From Leucobacter komagatae (GTDB lineage: Bacteria > Actinomycetota > Actinomycetes > Actinomycetales > Microbacteriaceae): a stretch of 64,000 nucleotides of DNA. Numbering within the stretch: position 1 is the stretch's first letter; each line of letters opens with the position of its first letter. The notes under the pieces were generated by a model that saw nothing but the letters and a program-made list of their open reading frames with translations, did not search any database and was not told the origin of the DNA. Below, one piece after another: positions 33,501 through 41,167 of this stretch. The stretch covers positions 124,001 through 188,000 of the forward strand of contig NZ_VFON01000001.1 in the NCBI RefSeq assembly GCF_006716085.1, read 5' to 3'. Made by a program: the position numbers and the translations under genes.

Positions 33501-33751
33501 TCGCGCAAGTGAATAACCGGCTGCATGGTGACACAAGGGTCAGGGTGCCGGCCGGTAGCGAATGGAAGCGGGATGTGCTGAGACTTCGCGGTGGCATGCA
33601 TGATTATGTCGTTGCGGTAGAGATCGACTGGCGGTCGCTTCGTGCATTTCAGACACAAGAGTCGTCGTCTTCTAAGGCTTACAAGCCCTTGCCGGACGGA
33701 TTCACATTGGCGGCGAGAAGGGGAACCGTTCCAAGGAAACGCGACGTGTAG
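30566..33751 (+). CDS. drt1: Reverse transcriptase-nitrilase anti-phage protein, DRT type 1 (UG1)
   Basis: A 1061-residue fusion. RT motifs are in order: motif A FTADVTAFFHRID (D214), motif B RGLPVGLSASGVVANLAL (272-289) and motif C GRYVDDIILV with YVDD at 308-311. Residues about 390-790 are helix-rich with no clear domain. The C-terminal 250 residues are nitrilase-like with a Glu828 (LGELAIP), Lys890 (SQDKQIP), Cys933 (VICSELT) triad. RT plus nitrilase in one chain defines the UG1/DRT1 defence family, usually acting alone against phages. The GTG at 30566 follows AAGGG; an ATG at 30617 is possible. Base composition is clearly lower in G+C than the neighbours, a sign of transfer. Confidence 0.85.
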   Translation: MRISTHVDADRAHERNLMEFTLDDLSLAFRKAKADLFYSSNSRPFELLEYEEDLLSRLRDLRDKLNGDDELWVTERKFVGGYFVVPAGFQWGGDSHTMQSGVVRSSPYEEWRARAADKSAVGAATFRLMNACSIDMHVLSALWVGHVGALFDEKLERSVRGNRLRRTESGAYNWYSIGSTVPYLMPYSSWKSDGFDAIEEGLASGQAMTAFTADVTAFFHRIDPQFLGSEKFQRDVLGVKLEPREDKLNRLLLSALSAWAAHQTRRIGEEVRGLPVGLSASGVVANLALTELDRLIEEEVKPRYYGRYVDDIILVLDGKGHFNSVEEAWRWLAQRTARSQRPATLGCDDRGGAFASDYLTGSEFRFDSEKNRLFLLDPDTAESMLRGMRHVIEERSSEWRMMPVLPEGSDDISQVFARASQLNGDPAGSLGEVTSVATSRSAFALVLRDFEAFSRDLPPQEWQAQRSKFFKMVREHIFTPSRLLEMDQYVQRVLSLAVVCGDRGSLSALVRRMVGVFLEITEGGYALEAKGMAPQRVPLFEKKLKGMWARHIREQVWRAVYLSGPPVEEVLQELAEILASLPATRPSAETLGSLRLVEYERLQARDLAMRPARLRWFPRSMSLPSERADAAPRRTQAGTAVLERKTVPRKLRRPLAELASVLHLAGDEPEITASEFLARNPALAFPTRPLDVGEMLAISRFLSKTEFGNDENEEELGKVADWVFATRGFTFDPDLGEGMRVIDERGRKTVSLRNTAPFGSSKPVPEGASSAERKRVLALSMYETSEDSVIAALHGAPMLTGDRYRSLARIVNATLELEDKADYLILGELAIPSQWFFPAARKLMGVGTSLIAGVDYLVDDEKRTVRNQMWCALVNTEFGFRTLATFSQDKQIPAHSERRNLAAQNGYRLEPENQWRFPPLVSHDGFYFSMVICSELTNIEYRASLRGDIDMLIVPEWNQDLHTFEPLVESAALDIHAYIAQVNNRLHGDTRVRVPAGSEWKRDVLRLRGGMHDYVVAVEIDWRSLRAFQTQESSSSKAYKPLPDGFTLAARRGTVPRKRDV

Positions 33752-34145
33752 CCTGCGGATTTGCGCTGTATGGTGGCCAGGACGTCACAAGGTGTTCTTG
33801 GGGTGTGCCCCACAAATGTCAGCCTATTGAGGTCGGCAGCGTTCCTCGTAAGAGATTGAGCCAAGCGATCATGACAATAAGGACTCCGTCGGCCCGGTGC
33901 ACGATCCCAAGCCTGAGACACCGGGAGCCGAGCCTGGGGCGCTGTCTCAGGCTACAATAGCCGCGTACCACCACGTTCCTGCCCTACTTTTCCCACCGTC
34001 AAACTTGGTCGGTCTCGCGCCCTTGAGTCGCGTCGCTTCCCGCTTGCCCGCTGGTCATGCTGTTCGGTATGTACAGTTGCGATTCTAGGCTCGTGCATGT
34101 GGAGACGGCTCGCGCTATGAGCCCGCTCTAGCTGCCAGGATCGCG
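33752..34145. other. Gene-poor stretch after the RT gene
   Basis: About 390 bases without a convincing gene. At 33910-33920 and 33943-33953 an exact 11-bp inverted repeat (AGCCTGAGACA / TGTCTCAGGCT) encloses 22 bases; it could be a terminator or an old insertion-sequence end. The rest reads as broken DNA in all frames. Confidence 0.5.
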
Positions 34146-34660
34146 TCAGTCTGGTAGGTCGCCCGCAGCGAAACTGCTCCACGAGGGGTGAACACCGGCG
34201 AAGTTCCCTTCGAACTCCACCGATATGAGCGCCAAACGGCGGGCCGCAACCGTCGGCCTTCTGGGTGTCTCTGTTGGCAGACAATCCCGGGAATGGTCAA
34301 CCGGATAACCAGACGAACTGGTTCGTGGATTCTGTAGCTTGACGCAACTCCTTCGTCGACGTGTCACGTTCAGGGCGTGCTGATGCGCGCGAACGATGGT
34401 GGAGTCCATAAGCACTAGTCAGTCAGTCAATCCCGCGCGATCTGAGAGCCCATGCAGACAGTGCTGCATTCGCCCCAGATCCCGTCATCGGACGTGCGCC
34501 TGAGTTGCAGCCACATGCCGCCTGCCACGATCCGAATACCTCAGACAGGTCCCACCGTGCGATCCCGCGCTGACGCCGGCAGACGGTTCCCGCGGCCATT
34601 GTGTCGAACTTCGGCGAACAGGCGGCCTTGCTCGCCCCTAAAGCTAGGCGTCAGGCTTGA
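34146..34660 (-). pseudogene. Decayed IS5-family transposase
   Basis: Read leftward, pieces of an IS5-type transposase appear in the right order but in different frames: GRLFAEVRHN near 34610, then RGIARWDLSEVFGSWQ, then after stops LMDSTIVRAHQHA near 34400. The first matches the GRPFADHR region, the second the GxxWRDLPexFGxWQ region and the third the DSTxVRAHxHA catalytic-Asp motif of IS5/IS427 elements. At least two frameshifts and stops make it inactive. The C-terminal catalytic part is not readable. No clean terminal repeats or target duplication were found. Confidence 0.65.
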
Positions 34661-34812
34661 CGAGAAGTCCCAGCGGTCCTCTGTGGGGAGCTTGCCTCGA
34701 GCCGTAGGACCACGACTCCAGCTCCACCAAGAGTGCTCACGGGGCACAATCTAGGAGCTGGCGAACTCAGACCGCGGGAAAGTGGCGATAGTGTGTTCAG
34801 CGTACTTGTGGA
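34661..34812. other. Gap between IS relic and MarR gene
   Basis: About 150 bases with no gene or clear signal; probably the outer part of the insertion-sequence relic. Confidence 0.4.
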
Positions 34813-35391
34813 CTACCGCGCGGGCTCAGTTGGGGCGCGGGTAATGCCCTGGCCGGTTTCTTCGGCAGCGACGCGCATGAGCTTTTCGAGTATTTCCATG
34901 AGGTGGATTTGATCGTCCGGCGTGAGAGCTTGCAGCAGCTTTGACTCGCGTTGGTTGCGCTCGAGGAAAACGCGCTGATACGTTTCCAGGCCCTCTTCGG
35001 TCGCTGTGTGCACGACTGCTCGTCCATCGTGCGGGGATGTTTCCCTGCTAATCATCCCGTCGGCGAGCAGCGTGCGCACGGCAGACGAGACTGCGGCTCT
35101 ACTCATGCCGGTAAGCCCTGCGATGTCCGATTGGGTGAGTGGCCCGCAGAGGGTGAGCGTGAGCATGATGCGTTGCCCTGCGGTGGAGAGTTCTCCCGTG
35201 CGCGAGCCGTGCTCTGCGCGTGCGAATTCGCCAATCGTTCCCGTGGCTCGACGCATTCTCATCACTAGGCGTGATGCTTCGGCGTCGACCCCCGGGAAGT
35301 GTTCAGGGAGCTGTCCATAAGCGAAGTGGGTGAACCACCAATCCGGGAGAACCGCATCTTCGCGCTCTGATCCCGCGTCGTCAATCCACAT
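34813..35391 (-). CDS. MarR-family transcriptional regulator
   Basis: A 192-residue regulator with a winged helix-turn-helix at about 85-150 (LTQSDIAGLTGMSRAAVSSA, then LLADGMISRETSPHDGRAVV, the wing). Helices on both sides form the dimer interface. It is divergent from a polar amino-acid ABC operon, and the gap holds a perfect 16-bp palindrome, so it probably represses that operon in response to a small molecule. The N-terminal 45 residues extend beyond a minimal MarR. Confidence 0.84.
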   Translation of the reverse strand: MWIDDAGSEREDAVLPDWWFTHFAYGQLPEHFPGVDAEASRLVMRMRRATGTIGEFARAEHGSRTGELSTAGQRIMLTLTLCGPLTQSDIAGLTGMSRAAVSSAVRTLLADGMISRETSPHDGRAVVHTATEEGLETYQRVFLERNQRESKLLQALTPDDQIHLMEILEKLMRVAAEETGQGITRAPTEPAR

Positions 35392-35488
35392 CGCGTCACC
35401 TTTCTAGGGTTTCCCTGATCGTATAGGAAGCGGCGCCCGTTGGGTTGTGGCGGGTGAGCTTCTCGGTCAAATATAACAAAACAAAGTC

Positions 35489-35504
35489 TTGACTAATTAG
35501 TCAA
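35489..35504. promoter_or_regulatory. Perfect 16-bp palindrome TTGACTAATTAGTCAA (MarR operator)
   Basis: The palindrome lies between the MarR gene and the ABC operon, 50 bases before the binding-protein ATG. Its TTGACT could itself be a -35 element, so binding would block RNA polymerase directly. Confidence 0.7.
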
Positions 35505-35553
35505 AGGGTTGAATACTTTGAGGTGCCTGACTTGGGCTGCAAAGGAGGAACCC

Positions 35554-36486
35554 ATGACTATTAAACGATCACTGAAGATCTCGTCCCTCGCGGCGGTAGC
35601 CGCGCTCATGCTTGCCGGTTGCACCGCGGCAGACAGCGAGAAGCCGGCGGCGAGCGCCGAAGGGGAGGCGAGCGCGTTTGCGCTTCCGACCGAGCTGCGA
35701 AAGCCCACGGGCGAGTTTGGCGCGCTCAAGGATCTCGTCCCGGCGGACGAGGACGGTGTCTGGATTGCTGCAGGTTCCGGGCAGGTGGCGCCACTGCAGT
35801 ATGTCCCTGAAGGAAACAGCGAAATCATCGGCATTGTGGCCGACCTTACGGCCGAGTACGCGCACCGTCTCGGGCTCGAACTCAAGATTGAACAGGTCTC
35901 GGGCGGCGGCGTGATGCCGGGAGTCGAATCGGGCCGTTACGACGCTGCCCTTGCGTCGGGCGACTTCATTGAGCGGCGGGGCACGGCGTCGTTTGTTGAC
36001 ATCCTCAAGGGCGGCACCGCGCTCATTGGCAACGCCGCGGCGCCAACCGATATCAGCGGCGTCGATGCGCTCTGTGGTCACTCGCTCGCGGTCACTATTA
36101 GCTCAATCCAGCAGACGCGCGCAGAAGAAGAGAACAAGACCTGCATCGACGCAGGGAATGATCCGATCGACGTTCAGCCCTATGACACGGTGCAGGCGGC
36201 AGTGCTTGCGGTGCAATCGCAGCAAGCTGAGGTCGCCTGGTCTGATATCTCACCGATCAACGTGATCCTCGCCGAGACTCCCGGAGTATTCGAACTCGTG
36301 GGAGATCTCATGTGGTACGCCCCCTACGGGGTCGCAATCTCGGTTGATCGGCCCGAGATGGTTGAAGCCGTGCGTGCTTCGCTGCAGAGCATGCATGACG
36401 ACGGGACCTACCACGAGATCCTTGAACGGTGGGGGAGCGAATCGCTTGAACTCGATGAGATCGTCGTTAACGGTTCAGAGTTCTAA
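35554..36486 (+). CDS. Amino-acid-type ABC transporter substrate-binding lipoprotein
   Basis: A 310-residue SBP_bac_3 protein. The ATG at 35554 follows AAAGGAGG. The signal peptide ends with lipobox MLAGC. The ligand domain shows YVPEGNSEIIGIVADLTAEY, VESGRYDAALASGDFIERR and a C-terminal ADMWYAPYGVAIS-like strand (LMWYAPYGVAIS). Its TAA overlaps the permease ATG by one base. The ligand is probably a polar amino acid or similar small molecule; it cannot be read further. Confidence 0.85.
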   Translation: MTIKRSLKISSLAAVAALMLAGCTAADSEKPAASAEGEASAFALPTELRKPTGEFGALKDLVPADEDGVWIAAGSGQVAPLQYVPEGNSEIIGIVADLTAEYAHRLGLELKIEQVSGGGVMPGVESGRYDAALASGDFIERRGTASFVDILKGGTALIGNAAAPTDISGVDALCGHSLAVTISSIQQTRAEEENKTCIDAGNDPIDVQPYDTVQAAVLAVQSQQAEVAWSDISPINVILAETPGVFELVGDLMWYAPYGVAISVDRPEMVEAVRASLQSMHDDGTYHEILERWGSESLELDEIVVNGSEF

Positions 36487-37394
36487 TGTCTGCAGCTCAA
36501 CAACCGGCCCCTACCGGGCCGATTGAGATCGATCTCACTACACCGGATATCGGCAGGCGGCGTCTCTCCTGGTGGATCTGGGGAGGCGTTGGGGCCGTGG
36601 CGCTCGTTGGCGTAGCCAGATTCATGATCGTGACGCCTGGCTGGCAATGGAACGTGGTTGCCGAGTATCTCTTCAAACCCGAGATCTTGCGCGGTGTGAT
36701 GAATACCATCTGGCTGACCGTGCTCTCTGCGATCACGGGTCTCATCGCGGGTGGCTTGGTCGCCTTCCTGCGTATGTCTGAGAATCCCGCGTTTCGTGCC
36801 GCAGGAACCGCCTTCATCTGGTTGATGCGAGCGATCCCTGCACTCGTAGTGTTGCTCTTCATCTTCTTCATGGGGGCGTTGGTGCCGGAGTTTACCTTTG
36901 GGATCCCCTTCACCGACGTAACGTTTTTCTCTGTCAAGACGAACGATGTGATTAACAAGTTCTCGGCTGCGCTGATTGGCCTGACCCTGATCCAAGCAGC
37001 GTACGTCGGTGAGATCTACCGTGCGGGAATTCTCTCGGTTTCGAAAGGACAGTACGAGGCCGCTGGTGCGATCGGGATGACTCGCGCGCAGGCGATGCGA
37101 CGCATCATCATGCCACAGGCAATTCGGGTGATCATTCCTCCGCTGAGCAATGAACTCATCACGCTGTTCAAGAGCACTTCGCTGGTCTCGGTCATCGGGT
37201 TCACTGAACTTCTGACCTCGGTGCAGCTTGTCTACGGCCGCACCTACCAGACGATCCCAATGCTGCTCGTTGCCTGTCTGTGGTACCTGCTCCTCACCAG
37301 CGTTGCCATGGTTGGACAAAGCGCGCTCGAGAAGCATTACTCAAAGGGATTTGTGCGCCGCAGCAAACTGAAGACCCTGGAGGTTCCCGCATGA
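36486..37394 (+). CDS. Amino-acid ABC transporter permease (HisM/GlnP type)
   Basis: A 302-residue permease with an N-terminal cytoplasmic leader of about 30 residues, a first helix (WIWGGVGAVALVGVA) and the BPD_transp_1 domain. The EAA loop is plain: GQYEAAGAIGMTRAQAMRRI followed by IMPQAIRVIIPPLSNELITL. It overlaps the binding protein by one base and the ATPase by four. Only one permease is present, so it would act as a homodimer. Confidence 0.88.
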   Translation: MSAAQQPAPTGPIEIDLTTPDIGRRRLSWWIWGGVGAVALVGVARFMIVTPGWQWNVVAEYLFKPEILRGVMNTIWLTVLSAITGLIAGGLVAFLRMSENPAFRAAGTAFIWLMRAIPALVVLLFIFFMGALVPEFTFGIPFTDVTFFSVKTNDVINKFSAALIGLTLIQAAYVGEIYRAGILSVSKGQYEAAGAIGMTRAQAMRRIIMPQAIRVIIPPLSNELITLFKSTSLVSVIGFTELLTSVQLVYGRTYQTIPMLLVACLWYLLLTSVAMVGQSALEKHYSKGFVRRSKLKTLEVPA

Positions 37395-38191
37395 GTACCC
37401 CCGTTGTGACGGTCCGTGGACTGATCAAGAAGTACCACGACACTGCTGTGCTCCAGGGCGTGGACTTGACGCTGGACCGGGGCGAGGTGCTGAGCATCAT
37501 TGGGCCGTCTGGCTCGGGTAAGTCAACTCTGTTGCGCTGCCTGAACCAATTGGAAGAGGTAGACGGCGGTGAGATTCGCCATGGAGACGAACTGCTTGGA
37601 ATAGAAACTGTCCGCGGAAGACTCATGAGAGTGCGTGAGAAAGACGTGGTCAGACAGCGGCGTGCGTTCGGGATGGTGTTCCAGCACTTTAATCTCTTCC
37701 CACACATGACCGCTCTGCAAAATGTGATGGAGGGGCCAACCCAGGTTCGTCGCATGCCGCAGGCTGATGCTCGGGCCCTTGCCTTGGAAGAGCTCAAACG
37801 AGTCGGCCTCGCCGGTCATGCAAACCACTATCCGGCCGAACTCTCGGGCGGTCAACAGCAGCGAGTGGCGATTGCCCGGGCGCTTGCCATGCGCCCGGAG
37901 ATCATGCTGTTCGATGAGCCAACGAGTGCACTTGATCCGGAGTTGGTCGACGAAGTTCTTGACGTGATTCGCGGCCTCGCCGCCGAGGGAATGACGATGG
38001 TGATCGTCACGCATGAGATGAGTCTCGCGCAAGAGATTTCCGACAGCGTCGTAGTGATGGATCGCGGTCAAGTCGTTGAGGCTGGCCCGCCCACGCAGAT
38101 CTTCCGCGCCCCGCGGTCGGAACGGACGCGCCGGTTCGTGGCCAAGCTCATCGCAGCTCAACAGAAAACAGAAGAGAAGGAGAATCTATGA
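37391..38191 (+). CDS. Amino-acid ABC transporter ATP-binding protein (GlnQ/HisP type)
   Basis: A 266-residue ATPase: Walker A IIGPSGSGKSTLLRCL, Q-loop MVFQHFNLFPH, signature ELSGGQQQRVAIARAL, Walker B IMLFDEPTSALD and switch IVTHEMSLA. A small insert after residue 65 (ELLGIETVRGRLMRVREKDV) is typical of this subfamily. The ATG overlaps the permease stop (ATGA), and the aldo/keto reductase ATG overlaps its own stop. It completes a standard three-part importer. Confidence 0.9.
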   Translation: MSTPVVTVRGLIKKYHDTAVLQGVDLTLDRGEVLSIIGPSGSGKSTLLRCLNQLEEVDGGEIRHGDELLGIETVRGRLMRVREKDVVRQRRAFGMVFQHFNLFPHMTALQNVMEGPTQVRRMPQADARALALEELKRVGLAGHANHYPAELSGGQQQRVAIARALAMRPEIMLFDEPTSALDPELVDEVLDVIRGLAAEGMTMVIVTHEMSLAQEISDSVVVMDRGQVVEAGPPTQIFRAPRSERTRRFVAKLIAAQQKTEEKENL

Positions 38192-39150
38192 ACACCGCAC
38201 GACTTGGAACCACTGACGTTGAGGTTTCGCGACTGTCACTCGGATCTTGGTACACGTATTCAAGGCTGAGTTTCGAGGCCGGGGTTGAACTGGTCCGAAC
38301 CGCCCTCGACAACGGACTGACCTTCTTCGACGTGGCGTACTACCGGAATTCTCCTCATACGGAGCTCATCTTCAGCCGGCTGATCCGTGAGGCGGGGGCA
38401 AAGCGGGAGGACTACCAGATCGCTGAGAAGCTCTGGTACTTCTCCTACCCCGAGGAGTCGCTCAGTGACCAGGCGAATCGCATGCTGCGTCGGGTTGACG
38501 AGGAGTTTGTAGACACGCTGATCATCGAACACCCACGCCCGGGAATGAGCGTCGAGAAGCTCGTCGACGAGATCACGGAGATCGTTGCTGATGGCCGTGC
38601 CCGTAGCTGGGGTGCATTGAACTGGGTTCCCGAAGACTTGATGCGGGCTCATGATCACGCCACCGCAAACGGCGTGCAGGGCCCGGCTCTTGCCCAGCTG
38701 AAGTACTCCATTGTCCGGAGAAACGTTGTCGAAGAGCAGTATCGCCAGGTTGTTGAGCAGACTGGTATGAGCATCCACGCGTCCGACACGATGGAGGGTG
38801 GCATCCTGGCGGGCGTCCTCAATCCGGAGCGTCATATCGGCATTGACGTTGGAGAGATCCGCGAGCAGATCAAGGGCACCGTGCCCAAGGTCCTCGAGGC
38901 AGCACGGCGTCTTGACATCACGCCGGCCCAGTTCTCGCTTGCATGGTGCTTGACCAACCCACAGGTTGCGTCGCTGCTCTTTGGCGCGACTCGCCCAGAG
39001 CGACTCATCGAGAACATTGAGGCTGTTCGAATTGCATCAGAACATGGCGCCGAGATTCGCGCCGCGGCCGAGGGGCTCGGCATTGACGCGCACGCCCTTG
39101 ACGCGCCGTACACCCATGACCGCCCCCTGATTGGCGACTACGTCGCGTAA
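38188..39150 (+). CDS. Aldo/keto reductase (Kv-beta/YghZ-like)
   Basis: A 320-residue TIM-barrel NADPH reductase. The catalytic set is present: Asp and Tyr in FFDVAYYRN (near residues 50-56), Lys in IAEKLWYF and His in LIIEHPRP. The cofactor region is FGATRPERLIENIEAV. A strong AGAAGGAG site precedes the ATG, which overlaps the ATPase stop by four bases. It probably reduces the carbonyl of whatever the importer brings in or of a product derived from it. A terminator follows 60 bases after the stop. Confidence 0.86.
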   Translation: MNTARLGTTDVEVSRLSLGSWYTYSRLSFEAGVELVRTALDNGLTFFDVAYYRNSPHTELIFSRLIREAGAKREDYQIAEKLWYFSYPEESLSDQANRMLRRVDEEFVDTLIIEHPRPGMSVEKLVDEITEIVADGRARSWGALNWVPEDLMRAHDHATANGVQGPALAQLKYSIVRRNVVEEQYRQVVEQTGMSIHASDTMEGGILAGVLNPERHIGIDVGEIREQIKGTVPKVLEAARRLDITPAQFSLAWCLTNPQVASLLFGATRPERLIENIEAVRIASEHGAEIRAAAEGLGIDAHALDAPYTHDRPLIGDYVA

Positions 39151-39209
39151 TCTCCGCCCAGGAAGGCTACGCGTCGACTGAGCACTGGTATTTCCACCCG
39201 CTCGGTGAG

Positions 39210-39249
39210 AAGGCCAGGACCTATGTGGAGGTCCTGGCCTTCTTCTTTT
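39210..39249 (+). terminator. Rho-independent terminator after the aldo/keto reductase
   Basis: AAGGCCAGGACC and its exact reverse complement enclose an 8-base loop (39210-39241), followed by a T-rich run. This is a textbook terminator closing the MarR-controlled operon and marking the end of the lower-G+C block. Confidence 0.9.
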
Positions 39250-39362
39250 GGCTTGGCATATTGGCCGCGTGAGAGGGAGCGCTGCGTCACCCGCCCCCAA
39301 ACACGCAATCTCACCCGCGAAAGGGGGTATCGACCCCGCGAAGCCCCAGGGATCATGAGGTC

Positions 39363-40967
39363 ATGGGCAATGGAGCACAGATTTCTTACGCGTCGGGTAC
39401 GAGCATGACACCGCTGAAGGGGCAGACCATCGGCGAGATGCTCGACGAGATCACCGGCCGGTTTCCTGACAACGAGGCGCTGGTCGAGACGTTCACGGGT
39501 AGGCGGTGGACCTTCTCAGAGCTGAGAAGCGAGAGCGCCAGGCTCGCGGCAGCGCTGAAGAAGCGCGGCGTCACGAAGGGCGACCGGGTCGGCATCTGGT
39601 CGCCGAACTGCGCCGAGTGGGTGTTCACGCAGTACGCGACCGCGATGATCGGCGCGATCCTCGTGAACGTTAACCCGGCCTACCGCACGCACGAGCTGAA
39701 GTACGCGGTTGAACAGTCGGGCATCACTCTCATGGTGAGCGCCGTCGAGTACCGCACGAGCGACTACGCCGGCATGCTCGCCGAGATCGGGTTCACCGAC
39801 GTGCTGTTCATCGGCACGAAGGAGTGGGACGCGGCGCTCGCAGACGCCGAGCAGCACCCGCCGGCACCGGAGGCGATCCCGCTCACGTTCGACGAGGCGA
39901 TCAACATTCAGTACACGTCGGGTACCACGGGCTTCCCGAAGGGCGCGACCCTCACGCACCACAACATCCTGAACAACGGCTTCTTCGTCGGCGAGGGCGT
40001 CGGCTACACCGAGACCGACAGGGTCTGCCTGCCGGTGCCGCTCTACCACTGCTTCGGCATGGTCATGGGCATTCTCGGCGCGCACAGCCACGGCGCCTGC
40101 ATCGTGCTGCCCGCGCCAACCTTCGACGCCGCGACGACGCTTGCCGCCGTCGAACAGGAGCGCTGCACCTCGCTGTACGGGGTGCCGACGATGTTCATCG
40201 CCGAGCTCGGGCTTGAAGACTTCGCGAAGTACAACCTGAGGAGCCTCCGCACCGGCATCATGGCGGGGTCGTCGTGCCCCGCCGAGGTGATGGAGCAGGT
40301 GATCGCCGAGATGCACATGAGCGAGGTCGCGATTTGCTACGGCATGACCGAGACGTCGCCCGTGTCGACGATGACGTCGGTCACCGATGACCTCGTCGCG
40401 CGCACCCAGACGATCGGCAAAGTGATGCCGCACCTTGAGGTGAAGATCATCGACGAAGACGGCCAGGTCGCCCCCGTCGGCGAGCCGGGCGAGCTGTGCA
40501 CGCGCGGCTACTCGGTCATGCTCGGCTACTGGGGCCAGGCCGACGAGACCGCCGAAGCGATCGACGCGGGCGGCTGGATGCACACTGGCGACATCGCGAC
40601 GATGGACGAGAACGGGCGCCTGCAGATCGTCGGGCGGCTCAAAGACATGGTCATCCGCGGCGGCGAAAACATCTACCCGCGCGAGATCGAGGAGTTCTTC
40701 TACAGGCACCCCGACATCGCTGACGTACAGGTGATCGGCGTGCCAGACCAGCGTCTCGGCGAAGAGCTCATGGCCTGGATCGTGCTCCGCCCCGGCGCCG
40801 GCATTCTCACCGCCGAGAGCCTCCGCGAGTTCGCGGCAGGCAAGCTCACGCACTTCAAAATTCCGAAGTACGTGCACGTCGTCGACGCGTTCCCCATGAC
40901 AGTAACCGGCAAGGTGCGCAAGGTCGAGATGCGCGAACTTGCCACAACAATGTTGGCCGGCGTTTGA
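39363..40967 (+). CDS. AMP-forming fatty-acyl-CoA synthetase
   Basis: A 534-residue ligase activating a fatty or aryl acid to its CoA ester. Motifs: IQYTSGTTGFPKGATLTH P-loop, CYGMTETSPVS, WMHTGDIATMDENG and GRLKDMVIRGGENIYPREIE, then the C-terminal catalytic lysine in MTVTGKVRKVEMRE. A GAGG site precedes the ATG at 39363; an in-frame ATG at 39405 is an alternative. It stands alone on the right strand before a LuxR-type regulator. The acid is unknown. Confidence 0.87.
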   Translation: MGNGAQISYASGTSMTPLKGQTIGEMLDEITGRFPDNEALVETFTGRRWTFSELRSESARLAAALKKRGVTKGDRVGIWSPNCAEWVFTQYATAMIGAILVNVNPAYRTHELKYAVEQSGITLMVSAVEYRTSDYAGMLAEIGFTDVLFIGTKEWDAALADAEQHPPAPEAIPLTFDEAINIQYTSGTTGFPKGATLTHHNILNNGFFVGEGVGYTETDRVCLPVPLYHCFGMVMGILGAHSHGACIVLPAPTFDAATTLAAVEQERCTSLYGVPTMFIAELGLEDFAKYNLRSLRTGIMAGSSCPAEVMEQVIAEMHMSEVAICYGMTETSPVSTMTSVTDDLVARTQTIGKVMPHLEVKIIDEDGQVAPVGEPGELCTRGYSVMLGYWGQADETAEAIDAGGWMHTGDIATMDENGRLQIVGRLKDMVIRGGENIYPREIEEFFYRHPDIADVQVIGVPDQRLGEELMAWIVLRPGAGILTAESLREFAAGKLTHFKIPKYVHVVDAFPMTVTGKVRKVEMRELATTMLAGV

Positions 40968-41086
40968 ACGTGCGTACAAGTCACCGGAGGTACGGTGGAC
41001 ATGACTGCGCGATAGCCCTAGGCTGGCTCGCACGGCGCCGAAGCCGTGCGGATCACCGAGGCTGGCGCGGGCGACAAGGAGGTCCG

Positions 41087-41167
41087 ATGTTCAAGCGAGA
41101 CGGCGGGCGCACAGTGTGCGCGGCGCGGCGGCGGGTTCAGGGCGCGCACGGAGCGAGCGCATCATGA
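41087..41167 (+). CDS. 26-residue leader ORF overlapping the LuxR gene start
   Basis: An ATG at 41087 has a perfect AAGGAGG four bases upstream and opens 26 codons rich in Arg, Gly and Ala (MFKRDGGRTVCAARRRVQGA). It ends TGA at 41165-41167, overlapping the ATG at 41164 of the regulator. The ribosome site here is much better than any before the regulator, so translation of the regulator may depend on reading this leader. A sequencing frameshift that would fuse the two frames is the alternative. Confidence 0.5.
   Translation: MFKRDGGRTVCAARRRVQGAHGASAS

Noticed and set aside
30566..33751. Group II intron or retron reverse transcriptase
   Set aside because: There is no intron maturase (domain X) pattern or ribozyme-like flank, and the protein has a C-terminal nitrilase domain and far exceeds retron RT size.
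33897..34754. Several 60-110 codon frames in the gene-poor stretch
   Set aside because: None has a ribosome site or motif except pieces of an IS5 transposase, which are described as a pseudogene.
39516..41033. 505-codon leftward frame opposite the acyl-CoA synthetase
   Set aside because: It is an antisense shadow with His/Arg/Asp-rich composition typical of high-G+C opposite frames.
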